DNA from: an uncultured Oscillospiraceae bacterium
GTDB taxonomy: Bacteria > Bacillota > Clostridia > Oscillospirales > Ruminococcaceae
Reading direction: 5' to 3'
Length of the DNA stretch: 64,000 nucleotides
NCBI GenBank assembly: GCA_949299455.1
Contig: CASGAN010000003.1
Coordinates: forward strand, 1 to 64,000
Positions 1 to 6,901 of this stretch are shown here, piece by piece. Positions within the stretch are counted from its first letter, which is position 1, and the number at the start of each line of letters is the position of its first letter. Both the position numbers and the translations under genes were made by a program. Under the pieces are notes generated by a model. The model did not search any database, had not been told where the DNA came from, and was given only the letters and a program-made list of their open reading frames with translations.

Positions 1-16
1 TCGGAGCGACTTGATT

Positions 17-45
17 ATTATATCATGTCGTTTTCAGTTTGTCAA
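17..45 (-). promoter_or_regulatory. Strong sigma-A promoter reading off the left edge
   Basis: On the minus strand TTGACA (40-45) and TATAAT (17-22) are separated by exactly 17 bases, a perfect consensus promoter. Transcription would start near position 10 and leave the window. With the similar promoter at 147-175 it forms a tandem pair typical of rRNA or tRNA operons; the transcribed gene itself is not visible. Confidence 0.8.
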
Positions 46-146
46 GTACTTTTTTCGAAGTTTTTTCGAGGTTTTCGCTCCCGCGACTCTCTCGATATTC
101 TCTTCTTATTTCCTCGTTTTTCCTGTCCTCCGTGACAGCTTTATTA

Positions 147-175
147 TAATACCACACCACCTCCACTTTGTCAAC
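147..175 (-). promoter_or_regulatory. Second upstream promoter of the left-edge transcript
   Basis: Minus-strand TTGACA (170-175), 17-base spacer, TATTAT (147-152). It lies about 130 bases upstream of the promoter at 17-45 and points the same way. The stretch between them shows no credible gene. Confidence 0.7.
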
Positions 176-214
176 ACCTTTTTTCATCTTTTTTTGACTT
201 TTCTTTCTTATCAT

Positions 215-255
215 AAAAAAGAGGCACACAGCCTTAAAACTGTGTGCCTCTTTTT
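215..255 (-). terminator. Terminator of the DUF951-to-aminopeptidase operon
   Basis: A long perfect stem, CACACAG pairing with CTGTGTG inside A-rich and T-rich flanks, sits directly after the aminopeptidase stop codon. It is symmetrical and could stop transcription from either side. Confidence 0.85.
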
Positions 256-262
256 CTATTTC

Positions 263-1666
263 TTACGAAGCAATGAATGCGCAGAATGCACGGTAGGTCG
301 AGTAAACGTCGATTTTCGAGGTTACTTCAAACGGAGAGTGCATCGAGAGCACCGGCACGCCGATGTCGATGGTGTCGATGTCAAGTGCTGCGGTGCAGAA
401 TGCAACCGTTCCGCCGCCGCCCTGATCGACTTTGCCAAGCTCGCCAGTCTGCCACAAGACGTTATTTTTGTCGAGCATATGCTGCACTTCGCCTGCAAAC
501 TCAGCCGACGCATCCGATGTACCGGATTTGCCGCGTGCACCGGTGTATTTTGTGATCACGGCGCCGTAATTTACATAGCAAGTATTGCGCGGCTCATTGA
601 CCTCTGGGAAGTTCGGGTCAAATGCTGCGTTGACGTCTGCCGACAGGCATTTCGAATTGGACATCACAACACGGCCGTTTTGACCGAAGCACTCTGCCAA
701 ATCTTTTAAGAAGTTCGGCAGGTATGCAGCGCTCATACCAGTTGTGCCCTCACTGCCGGTTTCCTCTTTATCTGCCATTACGACAACAGCGGTGCGGCGC
801 GGTGTTTCTGCACCTAACAGTGCAGTGAACGCGGTATATGCGCACACGCGGTCGTCCTGACCGTATGCGCCCACAAGACTGCGGTCAAAGCCGATATCTT
901 TTGCCGGGAATGCCGGAACTGCGGTGAGTTCTGCTGCACGGAAGTCTTTTTCGACGATGCCGTATTTTTCAAACAGCGCTTTCATGAGATTCAGTTTCAC
1001 GCGCTCGCTTGCCTCGTCGTCACGGAACGGATGCGAACCGATCAAGACGTTGAGCTGCTCGCCTTTGATGCCCTCATGCAGGGAAAGTTTAACCTGATCG
1101 GCAGCCAGATGCGGCAGAAGATCGGTCACACAGAACACCGGATCGCCTGCATCTTCACCAACGCGAACGGTCACGCTGCTGCCGTCTGCGCGGATGATGA
1201 CACCGTGCAGAGAAAGCGGAATTGCAGTCCACTGATATTTTTTGATACCGCCGTAGTAATGCGTTTTAAAATAGCCGATTTCATTGTCCTCATAAAGCGG
1301 ATTGACTTTTAAATCCAGACGCGGCGAGTCGATATGTGCGGTCATCAGGTTGACGCCGTTTTCGATCGGCTCGGTGCCGACCACTGCAAAGATAATTGCT
1401 TTGCCGCGATTGTTCATATACACTTTGTCGCCCGGTTTGTAAGCCGTGCCGCGCACAAATGGTACAAAGCCTTTTTCCTCTGCCATTTTGATGGCACGGG
1501 TGACTGCTTCGCGCTCTGTTTTTGCATCATCCAAAAACGCTTTGTAGTCCTCGCAGTAAGCCTGCACTTCGGAAAGCTCTGCTTCACTCAGCACAAGACC
1601 GCCGTGTTTTCGTTCCATGAACAGCTTTTCTTTTAAAAGCTGTGCTTCTGTTTTTTTGTTTTCCAT
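263..1666 (-). CDS. M18 family aminopeptidase
   Basis: A 467-residue zinc aminopeptidase of the M18 (aspartyl aminopeptidase) family, expected to be cytosolic and to release N-terminal residues from peptides. Visible family motifs are the metal-binding AHIDSPRLD early on, DKEETGSEG in the middle, DVNAAFDP and, close to the end, MHSPFEV. The length is normal for bacterial members. The ATG at 1666 is preferred because GGAGAG lies 8 bases upstream; a GTG nine bases further upstream would overlap that site. It is the last gene of the operon that begins at DUF951 and is followed at once by a strong terminator. Substrate preference cannot be read from sequence. Confidence 0.92.
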   Translation of the reverse strand: MENKKTEAQLLKEKLFMERKHGGLVLSEAELSEVQAYCEDYKAFLDDAKTEREAVTRAIKMAEEKGFVPFVRGTAYKPGDKVYMNNRGKAIIFAVVGTEPIENGVNLMTAHIDSPRLDLKVNPLYEDNEIGYFKTHYYGGIKKYQWTAIPLSLHGVIIRADGSSVTVRVGEDAGDPVFCVTDLLPHLAADQVKLSLHEGIKGEQLNVLIGSHPFRDDEASERVKLNLMKALFEKYGIVEKDFRAAELTAVPAFPAKDIGFDRSLVGAYGQDDRVCAYTAFTALLGAETPRRTAVVVMADKEETGSEGTTGMSAAYLPNFLKDLAECFGQNGRVVMSNSKCLSADVNAAFDPNFPEVNEPRNTCYVNYGAVITKYTGARGKSGTSDASAEFAGEVQHMLDKNNVLWQTGELGKVDQGGGGTVAFCTAALDIDTIDIGVPVLSMHSPFEVTSKIDVYSTYRAFCAFIAS

Positions 1667-1683
1667 AAAAAACACTCTCCTTT

Positions 1684-2277
1684 TTATTTTTGATCCGCAG
1701 GCAAAATCCCATCGGGATACAAAGAAGTATACTTCTCATACGCCTGCATCACTTTATGAACATAATGTGCCGTCTTTTCAGACGGAATGGTATGAAGCGA
1801 TTCGCCGTCGTGGGAAAGCGAAGGATCATCAACCCACTCGTTGACTGCACCGCGTCCCGCATGATACGCCGCTGCCGCCATTTCATAGGAGCCGAACTCC
1901 TCATAGAGATAGTGGAGAAAATACGTCCCATAGCGAATGCTCACCTCAGGATCAAACAAATCCGAAAAGACAGTATCCTCTTCCTGAAGCTTGCCTTTAA
2001 TCCAATCAAACGTGGTTTCGGCAACCTGGGTCAGTCCTCTGGCGTCTGCCTCGGATACGGCATTCGGGTCAAAATCGCTCTCTGTTTTCATCACCGCATA
2101 CACAAACAGCGGGTCGATCTCATATTCTGCGGCATATTTTGTGACGATCTCTGCATAAGGTGTCGGATAGTGCTGACGGTAAAACCGCCGGATCCCGAAA
2201 TGCGTACAGATGCCGCCCACGATCACGAGCAGAATCAAACTGATGATGAGTACACTTTTACGAATGCAAACAACCAT
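1684..2277 (-). CDS. Membrane-anchored lytic transglycosylase (SLT domain)
   Basis: A 197-residue Slt-type lytic transglycosylase. Residues 6-28 form a signal anchor, so the catalytic part faces the cell wall. The SLT domain follows from about residue 40, with the catalytic glutamate in KTESDF, the ADARGLTQV block and AYHAGRGAVNEW near the end. Such enzymes cleave the MurNAc-GlcNAc bond of peptidoglycan and leave 1,6-anhydro ends. The start overlaps the end of coaE by 20 bases and has GGAGAGG just upstream, so translation is probably coupled. It resembles the short YjbJ-like enzymes of Firmicutes rather than full-length Slt70. Confidence 0.9.
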   Translation of the reverse strand: MVVCIRKSVLIISLILLVIVGGICTHFGIRRFYRQHYPTPYAEIVTKYAAEYEIDPLFVYAVMKTESDFDPNAVSEADARGLTQVAETTFDWIKGKLQEEDTVFSDLFDPEVSIRYGTYFLHYLYEEFGSYEMAAAAYHAGRGAVNEWVDDPSLSHDGESLHTIPSEKTAHYVHKVMQAYEKYTSLYPDGILPADQK

Positions 2278-2884
2278 GAATCCTCTCCTTGATTTTCATT
2301 GCAGCATCATGCACCTGTGCGGCAAATTGCTCCTCGGTGCCGTTATTCTCGATGAGAATTGCGCAATGCTCTTTGAAAAATGATTCGGGATACTGGGAAT
2401 TCATACGCGCCTGCGCCATCTGCTCGTCAATGCAGTCGCGTGCCATAATGCGTGCCTTGCGGCGGTCAGCATCGGCACAAACAGCGACAATCAGTGCACA
2501 GATCTTGTCCATCCCGCTTTCAAACAGCGTCGGTGCATCGAGAATGACTGCTTCTTTTCCCTGTGCAGCGGCTGTTTGAATGAGCGCCTCCACACGTCGG
2601 GTGATAAACGGAAAAATCGTATCGTTTAAAAGTGCACGTGCAGTGCTGTCAGTAAAGACGCGTTTTCCGAGCGCTTTTCGGTCAAGCGAACCGTCCGCGC
2701 ACAGAATCTCACGTGAAAACACCTCTGTAAGTGCGTGCAGTCCATCGCTTCCCGGCTCAACCACCTCGCGTGCCACGCGGTCACAGTCAATGACGAAAAA
2801 TTCTTCTTTTGAAAGCATAGCAGACGCCGCCGATTTCCCGGCACCCGTCTGACCGGTCAGTCCGATAATGAGCGGATGGTTCAC
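2258..2884 (-). CDS. coaE: Dephospho-CoA kinase
   Basis: A 208-residue enzyme for the last step of coenzyme A synthesis, phosphorylation of the ribose 3'-hydroxyl of dephospho-CoA. The N-terminus shows the P-loop GLTGQTGAGKS, followed by the family block IDCDRVARE (residues 33-41). The start codon is GTG and overlaps the tsaC stop in a GTGA arrangement, which argues for translational coupling. The length is usual. The 3' end overlaps the transglycosylase gene. Confidence 0.95.
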   Translation of the reverse strand: MNHPLIIGLTGQTGAGKSAASAMLSKEEFFVIDCDRVAREVVEPGSDGLHALTEVFSREILCADGSLDRKALGKRVFTDSTARALLNDTIFPFITRRVEALIQTAAAQGKEAVILDAPTLFESGMDKICALIVAVCADADRRKARIMARDCIDEQMAQARMNSQYPESFFKEHCAILIENNGTEEQFAAQVHDAAMKIKERIHGCLHS

Positions 2885-3897
2885 AGCCGCACCACCTCAA
2901 ACCCTGCCGCACGCAGCAGCCGGTTATAGATTGCAAGTCCCATGCCGTCACGCTGCGGCATCCGGGCATAGATCGTATCTACGCCGAGCTTGTCCACAGC
3001 ACGCAGACTGCCGAACAGCAGTTTTGCCTGCATCATGGGATCATCTGCCGCGCCGTATGTGACACACGGCACTTTGAGCATCGATTCCTCACCGGAAAAT
3101 ACGAGTGCACCCACCCGCTCGTCGGCATGACTGTTGACAAACGACACAAACGACGAAAGCGGTACATCGAGAATAATGACATTCGTTTTCGGAGAATAGT
3201 GCTTGTGCATCATGCCCGGCGAAAGCGCCTGCGTGCCGGCTTTGATCTCGTGCAGAACGCCGTCGTCAACTGTGACATGCGGTACCGTTTCGCGCAGCAT
3301 CTCGACGGTCACAGCGCCCGGACGCAGAAGCACAACCGCATCTTCTTTGAGCAACACGACGGTCGATTCGAGTCCGTAGGTACACGCACCGCCGTCGAGA
3401 ATCACCGGAATTTTTCCGTTTAAGTCGTTATACACATGGTTTGCCGTTGTCGGACTCGGTGCACCGGAGCGGTTTGCCGACGGAGCGGCAAGCGGCAGTC
3501 CCGATTCACGAATGAGCGCCTGTGCCACCTTGTGCGACGGACATCGCACCGCAACAGTCGAAAGACCGGCAGTCACTGCAAGCGGCACGCGGTCGCTCTT
3601 TTCGAAAATCATCGTAAGCGGTCCCGGCCAAAACCGCTCTGCAAGCTGTTTTGCAATCTCCGGAACACGGTTTGTAAGCATCGGCAGCATATCGATCGAA
3701 TCAATGTGAACGATCAGCGGGTTGTCCTGCGGACGTCCCTTCGCCAAAAAGATTTTCTCGACAGCGGCTTCGTCAAACGCACTCGCCGCAAGTCCGTACA
3801 CCGTTTCGGTCGGCATGCCGACCACCTCGCCCGATTCAATCAGCCGGGCGGCATATGCAATATGTTCGTTGGTTGGAAGCAATACTTTCGTTTCCAT
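2881..3897 (-). CDS. tsaC: L-threonylcarbamoyladenylate synthase (Sua5/YwlC type)
   Basis: A 338-residue protein with an N-terminal YrdC domain (about residues 8-200) and a C-terminal Sua5 domain, the long YwlC/Sua5 form. It makes threonylcarbamoyl-AMP from threonine, bicarbonate and ATP, the first step in t6A modification of tRNAs reading ANN codons. The family block MPTETVYGL is visible near residue 30, along with KGRPQDNPL and the SANRSG segment. The ATG at 3897 lies 8 bases after GGAGG; an upstream in-frame TTG would sit inside that ribosome binding site. The partner TsaD is encoded separately at 26551-27564. Confidence 0.93.
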   Translation of the reverse strand: METKVLLPTNEHIAYAARLIESGEVVGMPTETVYGLAASAFDEAAVEKIFLAKGRPQDNPLIVHIDSIDMLPMLTNRVPEIAKQLAERFWPGPLTMIFEKSDRVPLAVTAGLSTVAVRCPSHKVAQALIRESGLPLAAPSANRSGAPSPTTANHVYNDLNGKIPVILDGGACTYGLESTVVLLKEDAVVLLRPGAVTVEMLRETVPHVTVDDGVLHEIKAGTQALSPGMMHKHYSPKTNVIILDVPLSSFVSFVNSHADERVGALVFSGEESMLKVPCVTYGAADDPMMQAKLLFGSLRAVDKLGVDTIYARMPQRDGMGLAIYNRLLRAAGFEVVRL

Positions 3898-3923
3898 TTC
3901 TTCTTCCTCCAATCTGTTTTCTG

Positions 3924-5000
3924 TTATTCCTGCTCCGCAGAGGCAAGCTTCTCCGCCTGATCGGCTGTGATAAGCGCGTTAAACAGCTCATTCAAATCGC
4001 CGTCGAGCATGGAAGCAAGCCGGTACGATGTAAATCCGATGCGGTGATCGGTCAGACGTCCCTGCGGATAGTTATAGGTACGGATGCGCTCACTGCGATC
4101 ACCCGTTCCCACCTGGCTTTTGCGTTCGGACGCAATCTGTGCGTTCTGTTCGGCGACTTTTTGCTCATACAGCCGCGAACGCAGAACTTTCATTGCCTTT
4201 TCCTTGTTCTTAAACTGACTGCGCTCGTCCTGGCATTCCACCACCGTGCCGGTCGGCAGGTGCGTAATACGGATCGCGGACTCGGTCTTGTTGATATGCT
4301 GACCGCCCGCGCCGCTTGACCGGAATGTATCAATCTGCAAATCGGCAGGATCGATCTGAAAATCGACTTCCTCGGCTTCCGGCAGCACTGCTACCGTCAC
4401 GGTCGAGGTGTGCACACGTCCCTGCGATTCAGTTTCCGGCACACGCTGCACACGGTGCACGCCGCTTTCAAACTTGAATTTCGAATAAGCACCCGCGCCG
4501 CTCACGCTGAAACTAATTTCCTTGATACCGCCGAGTTCCGTTTCGTTTAAACTTAATACTTCGATCGTAAAACGCTCCGATTCGGCATACATCGAATACA
4601 TGCGAAACAGCGAATGTGCAAACAGTGCCGCTTCCTCGCCGCCCGCACCGCCGCGGATCTCGATAATGACGTTTTTTTGATCGTTCGGATCTTTTGGCAA
4701 TAATAAAATCCGCAGCTGTTCTCTAAGCTGTTCGGTCTGTGTGCGGCTTTCGTCCAGCTGCTCAGAAGCAAGCGCTTTCATCTCCGCGTCCAAACCGCCC
4801 TCAGAAAGCATCTCCTTTGCTTCCTCAAACTGTGCAAGCGCTTTTTTATAGTCGGCAAAACACGAAACAATTTCCGACAGCGCGTTATGTTCAATCGTTA
4901 AATCACGGTACACGGCAGGATCCTCAAATACTGCCGTGTCCATCATTTTGTGGCTGATTTCTTCAAATCGTTTTTCAATCAAACTGAGTTTTTCAAACAT
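3924..5000 (-). CDS. prfA: Peptide chain release factor 1
   Basis: A 358-residue RF1, which recognises UAA and UAG stop codons and triggers peptide release. The GGQ motif that reaches the peptidyl transferase centre is at residues 232-234, in the context [15 protein letters not shown]. The preceding [16 protein letters not shown] block is typical of RF1 rather than RF2, and there is no programmed frameshift. GGAGG precedes the ATG. The gene lies between DUF951 and tsaC; the methylase gene prmC, often next to prfA, is absent here. Confidence 0.97.
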   Translation of the reverse strand: MFEKLSLIEKRFEEISHKMMDTAVFEDPAVYRDLTIEHNALSEIVSCFADYKKALAQFEEAKEMLSEGGLDAEMKALASEQLDESRTQTEQLREQLRILLLPKDPNDQKNVIIEIRGGAGGEEAALFAHSLFRMYSMYAESERFTIEVLSLNETELGGIKEISFSVSGAGAYSKFKFESGVHRVQRVPETESQGRVHTSTVTVAVLPEAEEVDFQIDPADLQIDTFRSSGAGGQHINKTESAIRITHLPTGTVVECQDERSQFKNKEKAMKVLRSRLYEQKVAEQNAQIASERKSQVGTGDRSERIRTYNYPQGRLTDHRIGFTSYRLASMLDGDLNELFNALITADQAEKLASAEQE

Positions 5001-5053
5001 GAAATGTCCTCCATTGTATGTTTTGTTCTATGTTCAGATAAACACACACAATG

Positions 5054-5233
5054 CTAACCGCGTTCGATTTTTTTGATGTGACGTTCAATCTTGCTGCGGG
5101 GCGTCATCAGTTCCCGTCCGCATTTTAAGCACCGGAGTTTAAAATCCATACCAGTACGCAAAACCAAAAACCGGTTTTCCCCGCACGGATGATTCTTTTT
5201 CATCACAAGAATATCGTTTACTTGTACATCCAT
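5054..5233 (-). CDS. DUF951 family protein
   Basis: A 59-residue protein beginning MDVQVNDILVMKKNHPCG and ending KIERG, recognised as the DUF951 family of small conserved Firmicute proteins. It carries cysteines at residues 17, 35 and 38 (CLKC), which could bind a metal. The C-terminal part is basic. An AGGAG site lies 9 bases before the ATG and a promoter lies at 5264-5293, so this is the first gene of the prfA operon. The function of the family is unknown. Its place next to translation genes is suggestive only. Confidence 0.85.
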   Translation of the reverse strand: MDVQVNDILVMKKNHPCGENRFLVLRTGMDFKLRCLKCGRELMTPRSKIERHIKKIERG

Positions 5234-5263
5234 GCTGTTTCACTCCTTTTTTCTGATCATTTT

Positions 5264-5293
5264 ATTATATCATGTTTTCGCTCAAAAAAGCAA
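5264..5293 (-). promoter_or_regulatory. Promoter of the DUF951-prfA operon
   Basis: Minus-strand TTGCTT (5288-5293), 18-base spacer, perfect TATAAT (5264-5269), placed 31 bases before the DUF951 start. Confidence 0.6.
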
Positions 5294-5403
5294 ACGAATT
5301 GTATGAACATTCCTGTCTCTGTCTGCGCCATGATTTGCCTTGTATGCAAGCGTTTCTTTCGGCAATGCTATAAAAACAAATCAATCAAAAAGGAGTTTTC
5401 CCC

Positions 5404-5772
5404 ATGAACCAATATATCTGCGCATTTTTTAACACCGAAGATGAAGCGCTTCTCGCCGCTTCGAAGCTTAAACAATCTGCACCCTGCGAAATGATTTCCA
5501 TCCGCGAACAAAACGACACCGTCGCCGAAAAAGACGCACCGTTTTCCGATCTCTTTATTCCGTTTTCCTCCGAATCGTACAGTTCGTTTTCGCTGATTCC
5601 CGAAACGTTCAATTTTGATGCTGTGGCAAAACATGATCACGCTGCCGCACGTCATCACGCAAATACGCACGCGGTCGTGTCCGTCAAAACGTCCGCGCCA
5701 CACGCTTCGGCAGTCGAATCGATCCTGCTTTCATGCGGCGGACAATCTCTCTCCAAAACGAATATTCCGTAA
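5404..5772 (+). CDS. Hypothetical protein, unrecognised
   Basis: A 122-residue protein with a good ribosome binding site (AAGGAG, 8 bases before ATG). I do not recognise a family. The first 25 residues (YICAFFNTEDEALLAASKL) have the beta-strand then alpha-helix look of a ferredoxin-like fold found in small regulatory domains. The middle is rich in Ser and Phe, and residues 76-90 form a His/Ala-rich stretch (HDHAAARHHANTHA). There is no signal peptide or membrane segment. It is followed 51 bases later by the S1-domain gene on the same strand, with no terminator between, so the two are probably co-transcribed. Confidence 0.7.
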   Translation: MNQYICAFFNTEDEALLAASKLKQSAPCEMISIREQNDTVAEKDAPFSDLFIPFSSESYSSFSLIPETFNFDAVAKHDHAAARHHANTHAVVSVKTSAPHASAVESILLSCGGQSLSKTNIP

Positions 5773-5823
5773 GCGCTTTTCATACAATTTTGTATCGAAC
5801 AAAAAAGAGGAGGCTTTTAAAAT

Positions 5824-6801
5824 ATGGCAACCTATCTGCCTGAGGGATATCGAACCCAATGCGCATCTGCTGCGAATTTTCATACGATCGCATCCGTGCG
5901 CGATGCAATGCTTTCCCGCCAGATTTTAGAATCGCGTGCACTGGTATGCGATGCCGGCCATAATCTGATTGTGGATCTCGGCTGCATGAAAGGAATGATT
6001 CCACGCGAAGAATGCGCCATCGGCATTCGCGAAGGAACGACACGCGACATCGCAATTTTGTCAAAGGTCAATAAACCTGTCTGCTTTCGCATCACGGATG
6101 TGCGGTCGGACGAAAAATTTCGTCCTTATGCACTGCTCTCCCGCAGAGAAGTGCAGGAGGAGTGCCGCAGTCACTATCTGTCGACGCTCAAAGCAGGCGA
6201 TATCATCTGCGGAAAAATCACGCACATGGAGTCATTCGGCTGTTTTGTCGATATCGGCTGCGGCGTAATTGCACTGCTGCCAATCGACGCCATCTCTGTT
6301 TCACGCATCAGTCATCCGCGCGACCGCTTTTTCACCGGACAAAACATTTACTGCATTGTCCGCGCTGCGGAACCAAACGGCCGCATTTCACTTTCCCATA
6401 AAGAACTGCTTGGCACCTGGGAGGAAAACGCGGCGCTGTTTGCACCGGGTGAAACGGTCGGCGGCATTGTCCGTTCTGTCGAAAGCTACGGTGTGTTCAT
6501 TGAACTCACCCCGAACCTCGCCGGTCTTGCCGAATGCAAAGAGGGCGTAAAAGTCGGACAGCATGCCAGTGTGTTTATCAAAAGCTTGATTCCCGAGCGA
6601 ATGAAGGTCAAACTCATTCTCGTGGATTCTTTCGACAGCGACGAACCGCCCGCACCGCTTTCCTATTACATCAAAGAAGGACACCTTGACCGTTTTATCT
6701 ATTCCCCTGCCATGAGCAGCCGTGTGATCGAAACGGTATTCGAATCAACGGAAGCATCACCGGCAGTCGCATGCAGTGCCTGCATCGGCCAGCATACATA
6801 A
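5824..6801 (+). CDS. Protein with three S1 RNA-binding repeats
   Basis: A 325-residue protein with three S1-like OB folds at roughly residues 37-110, 122-190 and 203-268. The clearest is repeat 2 (GDIICGKITHMESFGCFVDIG); repeat 3 has GGIVRSVESYGVFIEL. S1 repeats bind single-stranded RNA. The protein is shorter than full ribosomal protein S1 and resembles the S1-like proteins of Firmicutes, including those annotated as S1 or as IspH-associated S1 proteins. The roughly 55-residue tail ends in a Cys-containing segment. GGAGG lies upstream of the ATG and a strong terminator follows. A role in translation or RNA handling is inferred. Confidence 0.85.
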   Translation: MATYLPEGYRTQCASAANFHTIASVRDAMLSRQILESRALVCDAGHNLIVDLGCMKGMIPREECAIGIREGTTRDIAILSKVNKPVCFRITDVRSDEKFRPYALLSRREVQEECRSHYLSTLKAGDIICGKITHMESFGCFVDIGCGVIALLPIDAISVSRISHPRDRFFTGQNIYCIVRAAEPNGRISLSHKELLGTWEENAALFAPGETVGGIVRSVESYGVFIELTPNLAGLAECKEGVKVGQHASVFIKSLIPERMKVKLILVDSFDSDEPPAPLSYYIKEGHLDRFIYSPAMSSRVIETVFESTEASPAVACSACIGQHT

Positions 6802-6806
6802 GCGAC

Positions 6807-6842
6807 AAAATCCCCGCTCAAAACATTCTGAGCGGGGATTTT
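6807..6842 (+). terminator. Terminator after the S1-domain gene
   Basis: AATCCCCGCTCA pairs perfectly with TGAGCGGGGATT across an 8-base loop and ends in Ts. Confidence 0.85.
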
Positions 6843-6863
6843 CATGCGCATAATAAAAGCCAG

Positions 6864-6901
6864 AAAACGCCGCCCGTTTTTTTAAAAACGAGCGGCGTTT
6901 T
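6864..6901 (-). terminator. Terminator of the P-type ATPase gene
   Basis: AAAACGCCGC pairs with GCGGCGTTTT and abuts the ATPase stop codon. With the hairpin at 6807-6842 it separates two convergent genes. Confidence 0.8.

Noticed and set aside
23..229. A 68-codon minus-strand frame near the left edge
   Set aside because: It covers both tandem promoters and the start of the terminator and encodes a low-complexity basic peptide. Promoter function explains the region better.
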